NCBI RefSeq assembly: GCF_041428715.1
Contig: NZ_CP155572.1
From: Sporomusa malonica
Lineage (GTDB): Bacteria > Bacillota > Negativicutes > Sporomusales > Sporomusaceae
Reading direction: 5' to 3' (one strand)
DNA length: 64,000 nt
Position numbers and translations under genes: made by a program. Numbering within the stretch: position 1 is the first letter of the stretch; every line of letters begins with the position of its first letter. Below the pieces are notes generated by a model, which had not been told where the DNA came from, ran no database searches, and saw only the letters and a list, made by a program, of their open reading frames with translations. Below are positions 1 through 8,465 of this stretch, piece after piece.

Positions 1-12
1 TACGCTCTCCTG

Positions 13-1902
13 TCATTTCTTTGCTCCAAACTGACGAACAAAAGCTTCGACACTTGTGGTAATTCCCTGACTATCTAATCCATACTGGGTCAGTAAATAA
101 CTGCGTGGACCATGTTCAATGTACTTATCAGGCAGGCCGAGCCGCAGCACCTTTACCCAATTGAGATTCTGCGAGTTAATATATTCAAGTACCGCCGAAC
201 CAAACCCACCGGCCAAAACATTATCCTCAACAGTAACAATAATACCAATATCCCTTGCTAACTGGCGGATAGCCTGTCCGTCCAGAGGTTTGACAAACCG
301 TGCATTGACTACACTGGCAGCAATACCCTTTTCGGCTAACAGGCGGGCTGCAGAACGGCATGTTTCTACCATGGTGCCAACAGCCAAGAAAACTACGTCT
401 TTGCCTGGCTGCAGTTCCTCAGCCTTCCCAATTTCAAGTCTAGTAAATTCCTGTTTTAACTCTACACCAAGACCGTTGCCTCGTGGATAACGAATAGCAA
501 CAGGCTCATTAAGCTTGGTTGCAGTATACAACATGTGCTGCAGTTCATCTTCATCTTTGGGAGCCATGACTACCATGTTTGGGATATGCCGTAAGAAAGA
601 ATAGTCAAATACACCGTGGTGTGTTGCCCCGTCTTCGCCAACTATACCGGCCCGGTCTAACATAAATATAACCGGAAGATTTTGTAGGCAGACATCATGC
701 AATATCTGATCATAGCCGCGCTGCATAAAAGTGGAATATATGGCAACTACCGGCCTCTTTCCCTGGGTAGCCATACCAGCCGCCAGGGTAACGGCGTGCT
801 GTTCGGCAATGCCGACATCAAAAAACCGTTTAGGGTATTTGGCACAAAACTTTTTTAGGCCTGTTCCCTCAGGCATAGCTGCCGTTATTGCAACAATATT
901 AGGGTTTTGCTCAGCTAGTTTGACTAAGGTATCACCAAATACCTGGGTATAGGAGGGCGCTCCTTCTGTTTTTATGACTTCCCCTGTTTCAATACAGAAT
1001 GGATTTACGCCGTGAAACTTGTCAGGGTTACACTCTGCCGGCGTATACCCTTTCCCTTTTTGTGTCAGTAAATGAATAAGAACTGGGCCTTGAACACTTT
1101 TGGTTTTATCAAGCACATCCAAGATTGAGGGAATATTATGGCCGTCAATTGGCCCAAAATAAGTAAAGCCTAATTCCTCAAACAGCATCCCTGGAACCAA
1201 AAGATATTTTAAGCTGTCTTTTACCCGTTCTGCCGTTTTGGCAACAGTATCACCAATCGCTGGAATGCGGCGCAGTAAATATTCTAGGTCATGTTTGACT
1301 TTCGAATATGTAGGAGCGGTGCGCATTTTTGCCAGATATTCTGACATCGCACCCACGTTTTTAGCAATAGACATCTCATTGTCATTCAAGATAACTGTGA
1401 GATTTATACCGAGATGACCGGCATGGTTAAGCGCTTCATACGCTTGTCCGCCAGTAAGTGAGCCATCACCAATTACGCCGATTACATTATATTTATCGCC
1501 TGAGATATCACGAGCCAACGCTATCCCCAAAGCTGAGGATATTGAGGTGCTCGAATGTCCGGCGCCAAAAGCATCATGCTGACTTTCACATCTTTTAGGA
1601 AAACCGCTAATACCACCGGTTTTTCTGAGTGTAGAGAAGGTTTCCCGTCTGCCGGTTAAAATTTTATGTACATAGGCCTGGTGTCCTACATCCCAAATAA
1701 ACTTGTCTTTAGGACTGTCGAAGGCTTTATGCAGAGCAAGCGTCAGCTCCACAACACCCAGGTTAGGTGCTAGATGTCCTCCATTAGCAGATACTGTATG
1801 TATAAGAAGCTCGCGGATTTCCCCTGCGAGCTTTTCTAGTTGGCCCATAGAAAAGTTTTTAAGGTCTTGTGGCCCATTAATGCCATCAAGCAGTTTCCCC
1901 AA
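13..1902 (-). CDS. dxs: 1-deoxy-D-xylulose-5-phosphate synthase
   Basis: Condenses pyruvate and glyceraldehyde-3-phosphate to DXP with thiamine diphosphate; this is the first step of the cytoplasmic MEP isoprenoid route. The 629 residues match the family length. The thiamine/Mg motif GDGSLTGG lies at about 145-152 with NDN near 173. The conserved early His is in GGHLAPNLG near 43, the catalytic Glu is in VGIAEQHAV, and a DRAG motif follows. The start is TTG at 1902, preceded by GGGGAA. It lies downstream of ispA and the PAP2-like gene, so two isoprenoid steps share one operon with exonuclease VII. Its 3' end reaches the window edge, so no terminator is visible. Confidence 0.97.
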   Translation of the reverse strand: MGKLLDGINGPQDLKNFSMGQLEKLAGEIRELLIHTVSANGGHLAPNLGVVELTLALHKAFDSPKDKFIWDVGHQAYVHKILTGRRETFSTLRKTGGISGFPKRCESQHDAFGAGHSSTSISSALGIALARDISGDKYNVIGVIGDGSLTGGQAYEALNHAGHLGINLTVILNDNEMSIAKNVGAMSEYLAKMRTAPTYSKVKHDLEYLLRRIPAIGDTVAKTAERVKDSLKYLLVPGMLFEELGFTYFGPIDGHNIPSILDVLDKTKSVQGPVLIHLLTQKGKGYTPAECNPDKFHGVNPFCIETGEVIKTEGAPSYTQVFGDTLVKLAEQNPNIVAITAAMPEGTGLKKFCAKYPKRFFDVGIAEQHAVTLAAGMATQGKRPVVAIYSTFMQRGYDQILHDVCLQNLPVIFMLDRAGIVGEDGATHHGVFDYSFLRHIPNMVVMAPKDEDELQHMLYTATKLNEPVAIRYPRGNGLGVELKQEFTRLEIGKAEELQPGKDVVFLAVGTMVETCRSAARLLAEKGIAASVVNARFVKPLDGQAIRQLARDIGIIVTVEDNVLAGGFGSAVLEYINSQNLNWVKVLRLGLPDKYIEHGPRSYLLTQYGLDSQGITTSVEAFVRQFGAKK

Positions 1903-1999
1903 ACTAAGTTCCCCGCTTTCCCTGACAGCGTCAGTTAGGTTGGTGTAATGGTGATGTCCATTTTCCCAAACATATTATAGCATATTTAAAGACTAACAT

Positions 2000-2458
2000 T
2001 CATCTATAAAATACATAAAACGCATAAGCAATCAAAGTACCATGAACGGCTCCACCCAACACCTCAAGCGGCGTATGCCCTAATAACTCTTTAAGTCGGG
2101 TATCCCGTACTTTGTGTTCGACCCGCATTTCACGTACTAATTTATTAATTACCTTAGCTTGCTTGCCTGCAGCTCGGCGTACTCCAGCAGCATCATACAT
2201 AACGATTCCAGCCAATACAACGGCTACGGCAAACAAATCTGAATCCAGACCTTGCCTTAGTGCAACACCAACGGCCAGACTCACCACTAACGCAGTATGC
2301 GAACTAGGCATACCACCGGCACCAACAAGCCGCTCTGCATTAAACGAGCCATGCCGCCAGTAAGAAGTCATGGTTTTTAGCACTTGTGCCGTAAACCATG
2401 CAGTAATGGCTGTCATCAATATAATATTTTTTCCGATTCCAGCCATAAATTCGGCCAT
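2000..2458 (-). CDS. Divergent PAP2 family membrane protein (YuiD-like)
   Basis: A 152-residue protein of the divergent PAP2 (DUF212) type related to Bacillus YuiD. An N-terminal hydrophobic segment is followed by GGMPSSHTALVVSLAVG near residue 48, which is the PSSH signature of acid-phosphatase/vanadium-haloperoxidase folds. The C-terminal GHTPLEVLGGAVHG is also family-typical. The start at 2458 has AGGTG seven bases upstream. It sits between ispA and dxs, so a role with polyprenyl phosphates is possible, but this is inference; no substrate is established for the family. Confidence 0.85.
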   Translation of the reverse strand: MAEFMAGIGKNIILMTAITAWFTAQVLKTMTSYWRHGSFNAERLVGAGGMPSSHTALVVSLAVGVALRQGLDSDLFAVAVVLAGIVMYDAAGVRRAAGKQAKVINKLVREMRVEHKVRDTRLKELLGHTPLEVLGGAVHGTLIAYAFYVFYR

Positions 2459-2468
2459 AATCTACACC

Positions 2469-3356
2469 TCAGGCTTCACGAATGATTAAATACTCCACTA
2501 ACGCACGTAATATCGCTGCTTCTGTTCCAAACTCGCTTAAGCTACCAAGTGCATCATCTACCGCCTTCTGTGCTAATTGTTTAGCGCCATCAAGCGAGTG
2601 GAGTGATACGTAGGTTACTTTGTGATTTTTAATGTCACTGCCTACCGGTTTGCCGATCTTATCCTGGCTGCCGACCACGTCAAGAATATCGTCAGTAATT
2701 TGAAAGGCCAGACCAAACTGCTCGGCGTAATATGTGAGTGCTCCAACTTCTTTCTCACTGGCTCCAGCTAGCAGGGCGCCTGCTCGCAGGGCGGCCTTAA
2801 ATAAGGCTCCGGTTTTGGCCTGATGCATAAACTTCAAAGTCTTTGCATCAATAGTTTGTCCTTCTGATGCAAGGTCAACCGCTTGACCGCCGACCATTCC
2901 GGCTGCTCCGGCGGCATCGGCTATTTCTTTAACTACCCTGACTAATATTGCTGAATCAACATTAGGCTGTGACAACATTGTACCAAAAGCGGCTGTTAAG
3001 AGCCCGTCACCTGCCAGAATAGCCATACCATCGCCATATACCTTGTGATTGGTGAGTTTACCGCGCCGGTAATCGTCGTTATCCATCGCCGGTAAATCAT
3101 CATGAATCAGCGAATAAGTATGGATCATCTCTAGGCCGCAGGCCACAGGCAGATAATTAGAGCCCTGGCCGCCAACAGCATCAGCCGCAGCCATAAGCAT
3201 TATCGGCCTTAATCGTTTTCCGCCTGCAAACAGACTGTAGCGCATAGAATCATAAATTCCTGGCGGATAGGCGTTACCAGGGATATGCTCAGATAGAGCC
3301 TCATCAATCAGTTTAATTTTACTCTGGCAGTATTGGCTGAGTGAATTTTCTGTCAT
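2469..3356 (-). CDS. ispA: Polyprenyl synthetase, farnesyl/geranylgeranyl diphosphate synthase type
   Basis: Makes short-chain polyprenyl diphosphates from IPP and DMAPP. The first aspartate-rich motif DDLPAMDNDD lies near residues 86-95 and the second, TDDILDVVG, in the C-terminal half, so both metal-binding motifs are intact. The length is about 295 aa. The ATG at 3356 is chosen because GGTGA lies nine bases upstream. A TTG at 3365 overlapping the xseB stop would add three residues. The xseA-xseB-ispA-dxs order is common in Bacillota. The exact product chain length cannot be set from sequence alone. Confidence 0.95.
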   Translation of the reverse strand: MTENSLSQYCQSKIKLIDEALSEHIPGNAYPPGIYDSMRYSLFAGGKRLRPIMLMAAADAVGGQGSNYLPVACGLEMIHTYSLIHDDLPAMDNDDYRRGKLTNHKVYGDGMAILAGDGLLTAAFGTMLSQPNVDSAILVRVVKEIADAAGAAGMVGGQAVDLASEGQTIDAKTLKFMHQAKTGALFKAALRAGALLAGASEKEVGALTYYAEQFGLAFQITDDILDVVGSQDKIGKPVGSDIKNHKVTYVSLHSLDGAKQLAQKAVDDALGSLSEFGTEAAILRALVEYLIIREA

Positions 3357-3361
3357 AACAA

Positions 3362-3619
3362 TCAATCACCCTCCACCAAATTAAGTGGCTTCTCAACCAA
3401 ACGGCCCTGTTCCTGCTGCAGTATTTTATCCACTTGTGCTTCTGCCACATTGAGACGTTCAAAACACAGCTTGGCATGCGAGATGCCTTGGCCGAATTTA
3501 TCTAACGCTTCTTCCAGCGACAGATCACCTGTTTCTAATTGTTTTACAATTACTTCTAATTTGCCAAGAGCGTCCTCAAAACATACATTATTTTGCTTAT
3601 TACTTGCTTTACTAGCCAT
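3362..3619 (-). CDS. xseB: Exodeoxyribonuclease VII small subunit
   Basis: Small subunit that binds the C-terminal coiled coil of XseA and is needed for single-strand exonuclease activity. The 85 residues contain the family core FEDALGKLEVIVKQLETGDL and SLEEALDKFGQGI. The ATG at 3619 is chosen for its GGGAGG ribosome site six bases upstream; a longer frame to 3652 lacks this support. The start overlaps the end of xseA by a few bases, which indicates translational coupling. Confidence 0.95.
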   Translation of the reverse strand: MASKASNKQNNVCFEDALGKLEVIVKQLETGDLSLEEALDKFGQGISHAKLCFERLNVAEAQVDKILQQEQGRLVEKPLNLVEGD

Positions 3620-4823
3620 TTTTGTCCTCCCTTGCCCGAATGACTCCAACATCCAATCGGCCTTGTCTTAAAATAATCTCCAGCGGCTGACCTGGTGTTA
3701 CCTGGCTGGTGTTGTTCACAACTTTTCCTTCGGCGGTACGCACCAGACTGTAGCCTCTCCCTAGAACATCAAGTGGATTTAGCACTGATAACTTCTCAGC
3801 ATAAATTTTTAAAGTATGCTGTTTGGAGAGAATAATTTTTCGCATTGCTTGTCCCAATCTTTCAACATACAAGTCTGTTAATTGCCTTTTGTCAGCGAAA
3901 AACTTTTCCGGCTGCAGAAATACTTTGTTATCTCTGAGCTGTCGAACCACTTGCCGCTGCTCTTTAATGTAAGTCCGTATATTATTTTCCAGCATGGTTT
4001 GCAGTGTTTTTATGTACCGCTTCAATTCATGAATATCAGGCACAACAAGTTCGGCAGCCTGTGAAGGCGTTGCTGCCCTGCAGTCGGCTGCAAAATCGGC
4101 TAATGTATAATCTGTTTGATGTCCGACAGCCGATACAATTGGGATGTTAGATTCTGCAATGGCCCGTACTACTCGCTCATCGTTGAAGGCCCACAATTCT
4201 TCAATTGAACCTCCACCACGACCGGCAATAATAACATCTACGTTATTAAGGCTGTTAAAAGCTTGAATAGCTTGTACGATCTGCCCGGGCGCCTCAAGGC
4301 CTTGAACTTGAACCGGATATAGGATAAGCGGCATACCTGGGTGTCGCCGTTTGGCGACTGTAATAATGTCTCTCAGAGCCGCGCCTGTGGGGGATGTTAC
4401 GATGCCTACCGCTCTTGGCAAAAGGTTAAGCGTTTTTTTGCGGCTTTCGTCAAATAAACCTTCTGCTGCCAGTTTTTCTTTAAGTTGATTAAAGGCAAGA
4501 TTTAGCTCACCTACACCATCAGGTATTAACTGGTCCGCATATAGCTGGTACTGCCCATCTCTTTCAAATATTGTAACCTGACCATACGCGACTACCTTAA
4601 GCCCATCCCTTGGTTCAAATTTCAAAAATTGAGCCCGACTTTTAAACATTACCCCTTTTATTTGAGACCCGGAATCCTTAAGTGTAAAATAACAATGGCC
4701 CGAATAGTGACATTTGAAATTAGATAACTCACCCCTGATGAAAATCGAAACTAATTTAGCGTCCCGATCAAACTGACCTTTAATATATTTAGTAAGGTCA
4801 CTGACTGTATATATATTGCTCAT
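3612..4823 (-). CDS. xseA: Exodeoxyribonuclease VII large subunit
   Basis: Catalytic subunit of the ATP-independent single-strand DNA exonuclease. The 403 residues show an N-terminal OB fold (IRGELSNFKCHYSGHCYF), then the catalytic domain with IIAGRGGGSIEELWAFNDE and VGHQTDYTLADFAADCRAA, then a coiled-coil C-terminal region for XseB. AGGTGG lies seven bases before the ATG. It is the first gene of the xseA-xseB-ispA-PAP2-dxs run. The upstream intergenic region carries one copy of the dispersed stem-loop element in the opposite orientation. Confidence 0.97.
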   Translation of the reverse strand: MSNIYTVSDLTKYIKGQFDRDAKLVSIFIRGELSNFKCHYSGHCYFTLKDSGSQIKGVMFKSRAQFLKFEPRDGLKVVAYGQVTIFERDGQYQLYADQLIPDGVGELNLAFNQLKEKLAAEGLFDESRKKTLNLLPRAVGIVTSPTGAALRDIITVAKRRHPGMPLILYPVQVQGLEAPGQIVQAIQAFNSLNNVDVIIAGRGGGSIEELWAFNDERVVRAIAESNIPIVSAVGHQTDYTLADFAADCRAATPSQAAELVVPDIHELKRYIKTLQTMLENNIRTYIKEQRQVVRQLRDNKVFLQPEKFFADKRQLTDLYVERLGQAMRKIILSKQHTLKIYAEKLSVLNPLDVLGRGYSLVRTAEGKVVNNTSQVTPGQPLEIILRQGRLDVGVIRAREDKNG

Positions 4824-4857
4824 ATTTATTCCACCTGATTATATACATGATAATTTT

Positions 4858-4882
4858 GGCTCGGCGCAAGCCGTGTTTTCTT
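4858..4882 (+). repeat. Dispersed stem-loop element, copy E (partial)
   Basis: A 25-nt stretch with stem CGGC-gcaa-GCCG followed by TTTTCTT. It is identical over all 25 bases to the 3' part of copy B (23315-23339) read on the opposite strand. Only the terminal hairpin and T-tract are present. Its polarity is opposite to the flanking genes, so it is unlikely to terminate any of them. Confidence 0.6.
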
Positions 4883-4913
4883 ATATTTCTTTATAATAAT
4901 AACCTATAAATGC

Positions 4914-4937
4914 AAAAAAAACCAGACATAAGTCTGG
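4914..4937 (-). terminator. Intrinsic terminator of the 45-aa protein gene
   Basis: Perfect stem CCAGAC-ttat-GTCTGG followed by eight T on the minus strand, 19 bases after the stop codon of the small gene at 4956-5093. Confidence 0.85.
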
Positions 4938-4955
4938 GTAAAGAAGATATGGCAA

Positions 4956-5093
4956 TTAAAATCTGGCTCCGAAATAGCGTTGTGCTAAATATCCACTTAC
5001 ACTTCCCACCACGAACCAAAAGAAATATCCAGGGGGAATCAGATGTCCAACAACTGAGCCGATGACTGCGCCTGCTAGAATATAGGGTACCAT
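4956..5093 (-). CDS. 45-residue hydrophobic small protein
   Basis: A very short gene: ATG at 5093 with GGGAGGTG seven bases upstream, 45 codons, TAA at 4956 and its own terminator just downstream. The product starts MVPYILAGAVIGSVVGH, then a Pro-Pro-Gly turn, then FFWFVVGSVSGYLAQRYFGA. That gives two glycine-rich hydrophobic helices and a basic end, so it is probably a membrane hairpin. I do not recognise the family. The strong ribosome site and dedicated terminator argue that it is real. Confidence 0.75.
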   Translation of the reverse strand: MVPYILAGAVIGSVVGHLIPPGYFFWFVVGSVSGYLAQRYFGARF

Positions 5094-5166
5094 GGTGTCA
5101 CCTCCCGGCATATGGTTTATGTATCATATGCAAAGGAGGCAGCTATGGTGAATTGCAAGGCAATTA

Positions 5167-6126
5167 TTACGAGATTAGCGCAAAGTAAGCAGCGCCGATT
5201 GCATTATCGGGGCTATAAATATTGTCCGGAAAGTATAATTGAGCCACGCCCTGATGTTCCAGTTGCTCTATTAGGTAGTGCCGGATAAATCTGTTAGCCA
5301 TTACTCCGCCCACCAATAATATCTCAGCAAGACCAGTATGGGTAACTGCATGTTTTATCATAGCAGTCACAGCGCGGGCAATACAAAGTTCCACACTGGC
5401 GGCAATCCCCCCCATATCAGTGCTTTGGGCAACAAGCTTGCGGATGTAAGTTTCCGGCCCAGCAAAACTGACAGAGGCATCTCTGACAGTTACCGGTACT
5501 TTAACAGCTTGGTCACGATTAGGGGCCGCAAGAGCCTCGAGCTGTGCTCCAGCGGGAAAAGGCAACCCCAGAAGAACCCCTATTCGATCAACAAGTTGAC
5601 CAGCGTGAATATCTTGGCTGCCGCCAAGTATCTCCATCGATAGCCTTCCTGAATTTGTTGCGACTATATCCGGCGATACTTTCACAATTTCAGTCGTTCC
5701 ACCAGATAAGTGGACAACCAAGAAAGCAGCTGCCTGTGGGCCGCCTGCAGACCATATCCCGGCAAAAATGTGATTCTCCTGATGACTGATGCGATAAAGC
5801 GGTACATTATGACTCAGCGACAATACCCTAGCATAGCCTTCTCCGACCAAAAATGCGGGCATATAAGAGTCAGGTAGCGGTCGAGGAAAAGCGGACACAC
5901 AGATCGCTTTAAAATGAACTGGTTTGGCAATACTGCAGCATGCCTCAGCAAACAGTTCTGGCAAGTTACGTGTATGTTGAAACACCATTTCTGATTGTTG
6001 AAGTCCTCGACTACCGGTTTTAACCTTCAGGATTCTCCGGCAGTCAGCAACAAGCTTCCCCTGCTCATCCAATATAGCCACTGAAGTAGTATAGCAACTA
6101 GTGTCTATTCCTAACGTATAGCTCAT
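5167..6126 (-). CDS. Kae1/TsaD-like domain protein (paralogue-type)
   Basis: A 319-residue ASKHA-fold protein of the Kae1/TsaD/Gcp family. GIDTSCYTT opens the protein. The metal-binding pair is kept as HQENH at about 115-119 (TsaD usually has HxEGH), SGGTTE follows near 141, and the C-terminal SPDNAIGAAYF matches the metal-Asp region. It differs from standard TsaD around these motifs and has no TsaB, TsaE or RimI neighbour, so I call it a TsaD-like paralogue rather than the tRNA t6A enzyme. Its start overlaps the nusB stop by four bases (ATGA), so the two are coupled. Confidence 0.8.
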   Translation of the reverse strand: MSYTLGIDTSCYTTSVAILDEQGKLVADCRRILKVKTGSRGLQQSEMVFQHTRNLPELFAEACCSIAKPVHFKAICVSAFPRPLPDSYMPAFLVGEGYARVLSLSHNVPLYRISHQENHIFAGIWSAGGPQAAAFLVVHLSGGTTEIVKVSPDIVATNSGRLSMEILGGSQDIHAGQLVDRIGVLLGLPFPAGAQLEALAAPNRDQAVKVPVTVRDASVSFAGPETYIRKLVAQSTDMGGIAASVELCIARAVTAMIKHAVTHTGLAEILLVGGVMANRFIRHYLIEQLEHQGVAQLYFPDNIYSPDNAIGAAYFALIS

Positions 6127-6539
6127 GACAGTTCTTTATTCTTTACAATTGACCCCAATATTCCGTTAATAAAGCGACTGGAGTCCTCTGTACCAAAAGT
6201 TTTTGCTAATTCAACAGCTTCATTGATAGCCACGCCTGGTTGCAGTCGCTCGTTACTATATTTCATTTCATAAATAGCCATTCTGGCTATATTGCGGTCA
6301 ACACCGGCCATACGATCAATTTTCCATTCCCGTGATAACTCGGATATGTATTCATCAATGGCAGCTAAGTTATAGTATGTGCCTTCTACCAACGATTTGG
6401 CATAGAGCTTGGTGCTCTCATTAATATCTTCCCGCTCACTAAATACTGAGTTGATCGCCTCGTCATTGGTAACGCCTGAATTAAAATCTAACTGAAATAA
6501 AGCTTGAACAGCCATTTCACGGGCCTTTCTGCGGCTCAT
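6123..6539 (-). CDS. nusB: Transcription antitermination factor NusB
   Basis: RNA-binding factor that works with NusE at boxA for rRNA antitermination. The 138 residues are typical: RRKAREMAVQALFQLDF at the N-terminus, then WKIDRMAGVDRNIARMAIYEM, then NEAVELAKTFGTEDSSRFINGILG. The start has AGAGGG a few bases upstream. It lies between the Asp23/AmaP module and the Kae1-like gene. Confidence 0.96.
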   Translation of the reverse strand: MSRRKAREMAVQALFQLDFNSGVTNDEAINSVFSEREDINESTKLYAKSLVEGTYYNLAAIDEYISELSREWKIDRMAGVDRNIARMAIYEMKYSNERLQPGVAINEAVELAKTFGTEDSSRFINGILGSIVKNKELS

Positions 6540-6561
6540 AATTTCCCTCTTTCTAAAGCTT

Positions 6562-6798
6562 CTACCGGTTGTAACCAGGTGGCAGCAGCTTATCTAATAT
6601 TTCCATGATATCTTCTTTTTGGTCAATACGTTTACCAACTACATAACCGGCCACAACGCAGAAAACTACAAATAGTGTACGGAAAAAACCAAAAGTTATG
6701 ACAAGAATGCCAAAGAGAAAGCCTAACAACACCCCTAGAAGTTTTCCGCTATGGTGCTGCCAGATTTCTTCAAATAGTTTTGAATTCAATACCGCCAC
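6562..6798 (-). CDS. DUF2273 small integral membrane protein
   Basis: A 78-residue protein with two hydrophobic stretches (LGVLLGFLFGILVITFGFF and a second ending in VVAGYVVGKRID), typical of DUF2273 proteins encoded next to AmaP and Asp23. The frame begins at GTG 6798, directly after the AmaP stop. A TTG at 6789 has a better spaced GGGTGG, so the start is uncertain by three codons. It probably assembles with AmaP and Asp23 at the membrane. Confidence 0.85.
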   Translation of the reverse strand: MAVLNSKLFEEIWQHHSGKLLGVLLGFLFGILVITFGFFRTLFVVFCVVAGYVVGKRIDQKEDIMEILDKLLPPGYNR

Positions 6799-6800
6799 CC

Positions 6801-7340
6801 CTATTCAACACGCTGTTTTGCTTTGAAATCATTGCTGATGCTTTCCACTATGACCTGAACATCAGCCAACTCAATTCCTACGGTGTTTTTGATATATTCA
6901 TGAACGCGCTTTTGTATTTCACCAGCCACAGTTGGAACATGACTCTCGGGGCTTACGATTGCTTTTATACGTACTGTAATCCCTTGAGCAGCAAGCGCCA
7001 CATTTACCTTGATTCCGCGAACGCCGCGCATGTGCCGTACTACCTTCTCTACCAAATTTTCTACTGCATCGAGGGAAATATGCACGTCCCCCATATCATT
7101 ATGATGAACAATGGTATCTTTCGCTTTACGGGAACGAAGACCAGCTAAAAGCAGTCTGATGCTCACCAGAAAAAACACTGCACCAACCAGCGAAGCTTCC
7201 CATTGACCATACACATGTGCAAGGCTCGTCCCCGCCCATTCCAAAGGAATAAGGCGTAAAGACAGGAGAATAACAGCAAATGACAAAAACGCCAGTAAAA
7301 ATGTATAAATAGATAGGATAATGCGGTCAATGATCCCCAT
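6801..7340 (-). CDS. amaP: Alkaline shock response membrane anchor protein AmaP
   Basis: A 179-residue protein with two N-terminal membrane segments (about 5-27 and 50-68) and a soluble C-terminal domain related to Asp23 (VEKVVRHMRGVRGIKVNVAL, EIQKRVHEYIKNTVGIELADVQV). In staphylococci AmaP anchors Asp23 to the membrane. AAGGAGA lies before the ATG. It follows the Asp23-family gene and precedes DUF2273, the usual three-gene module. Confidence 0.88.
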   Translation of the reverse strand: MGIIDRIILSIYTFLLAFLSFAVILLSLRLIPLEWAGTSLAHVYGQWEASLVGAVFFLVSIRLLLAGLRSRKAKDTIVHHNDMGDVHISLDAVENLVEKVVRHMRGVRGIKVNVALAAQGITVRIKAIVSPESHVPTVAGEIQKRVHEYIKNTVGIELADVQVIVESISNDFKAKQRVE

Positions 7341-7369
7341 AGTGTTCTCCTTTCCTTGGCCTCTCCCAA

Positions 7370-7771
7370 TTATCTTACCCTAATATCTTCTTCTTTACCT
7401 TCTGGAGAAAATCCTACACCTTGGACATGGATGTTAACTTCGACAACATCCAGGCCTGTCATGGATTCAATACCCCGTTTAACATTTTCCTGGACTTTTA
7501 GTGCTACATCGGGAATACGTACACCATATTCAACAATAATATATAGATCTACTGCCGCTTCGCGTTCACCGACTTCAACCTTAACGCCTTTGGAAAGATT
7601 TTTTTTGCCCAACATCTCTGCAATGCCGCCTACTAAGCCAGCACTCATCCCAGCGACTCCGGTTACCTCGGTTGCTGCAAGCCCAGCGATAATGCCAACA
7701 ACCTCGTCAGCAATCCGAATAGAACCTACATCATTATGCTCAGTTTTTTCCATACGCTCTCGCTTTTCCAT
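7370..7771 (-). CDS. Asp23/Gls24 family envelope stress protein
   Basis: A 133-residue Asp23-family protein: GSIRIADEVVGIIAGLAATEVTGVAGM, then KGVKVEVGEREAAVDLYIIVEYGVRIPDVA, then QENVKRGIESMTGLDVVEVNIHVQGV. It is a soluble protein expected to bind AmaP under the membrane. The start is uncertain: ATG 7771 follows a run of seven G, and a second ATG at 7753 would remove six residues. It is the first gene of the module and has a strong promoter at 7843-7871. Confidence 0.92.
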   Translation of the reverse strand: MEKRERMEKTEHNDVGSIRIADEVVGIIAGLAATEVTGVAGMSAGLVGGIAEMLGKKNLSKGVKVEVGEREAAVDLYIIVEYGVRIPDVALKVQENVKRGIESMTGLDVVEVNIHVQGVGFSPEGKEEDIRVR

Positions 7772-7842
7772 TCCAACCCCCCCAAAAAAAATCTCCTGAT
7801 TACTAAATTCTATTATATATATAGATATCTTATAACTTTATT

Positions 7843-7871
7843 ATTATACCAAGCTTTTTCCAATTTTACAA
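7843..7871 (-). promoter_or_regulatory. Sigma-A-type promoter of the Asp23-AmaP-DUF2273-nusB run
   Basis: The -35 TTGTAA (7866-7871) and -10 TATAAT (7843-7848) are separated by 17 bases, about 70 bases before the Asp23 start and just past the spoIIIAH terminator. Confidence 0.75.
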
Positions 7872-7880
7872 TTTTAGACG

Positions 7881-7914
7881 AAAAAAATAAGGGGAGCCGA
7901 CAAGCTCCACTTAT
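7881..7914 (-). terminator. Terminator of the spoIIIA operon
   Basis: Stem ATAAGTGGAGC / GCTCCCCTTAT (one mismatch) with a six-base loop, followed by a run of T. It overlaps the spoIIIAH stop and separates the sporulation operon from the Asp23 module. Confidence 0.85.
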
Positions 7915-8453
7915 GGTTTGGCACTAACAGTAATATCTTCCGGCTTAACCCCAGCAGTGCGACTAATTACTTCTGCCACTTGGATAACTTCTTCCCGAGT
8001 CAGTGCTGTCGTCTTAACGACTGCACTGACTGAGTTATCGCGAACAAATACCAGGGCATCCCCAAACCCCTTGGCTTTAATTAAGTTTTCCATTTCAGCT
8101 TCCCGTTGCTTTTCAAGTGTCATTTTAAGGATGCTTTCTTGAGCCTGCTGCTTAGAATCCTCGGTTTTAGCATTTTTTATAATTTCACGTAAAAGGTCTG
8201 AGCGTTCACTTCTGATTTTATCACGTTCAAGCCGATATTCAGTAAAAAAGTCGGGAGCCATTGCAGGCACAACCTGATCAGGAACTACCGGTTTAGTTAC
8301 CTGCATCGCATTCGATCGGTCGGCTCTCGTCTGGAGTATATCCTGTGCACAGTTCCAGGCACCACTGATAATGAGTGAAAGTATGCCTGCAAGTACTACA
8401 AAAATGGCAAGTTTCCCAATTTTACTTAACGAAAAAACCGAAATTATTCTCAT
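7911..8453 (-). CDS. spoIIIAH: Stage III sporulation protein AH
   Basis: Mother-cell half of the SpoIIIAH-SpoIIQ channel between mother cell and forespore. The 180 residues have one N-terminal membrane segment (about 13-32), then a charged coiled-coil linker rich in Glu, Lys and Arg. The C-terminal ring-building domain related to EscJ/YscJ includes KAKGFGDALVFVRDNSVSAVV and REEVIQVAEVISRTAGVKPEDI. It is last in the eight-gene operon and is followed by a terminator. Confidence 0.93.
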   Translation of the reverse strand: MRIISVFSLSKIGKLAIFVVLAGILSLIISGAWNCAQDILQTRADRSNAMQVTKPVVPDQVVPAMAPDFFTEYRLERDKIRSERSDLLREIIKNAKTEDSKQQAQESILKMTLEKQREAEMENLIKAKGFGDALVFVRDNSVSAVVKTTALTREEVIQVAEVISRTAGVKPEDITVSAKP

Positions 8454-8465
8454 GTTCTTTTTACC

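Noticed and set aside
5145..5300. Plus-strand short frame with a good AAGGAGG before an ATG at 5145
   Set aside because: It runs antisense into the end of the Kae1-like gene, is only about 50 codons and has no recognisable product; the ribosome-like site is probably chance.
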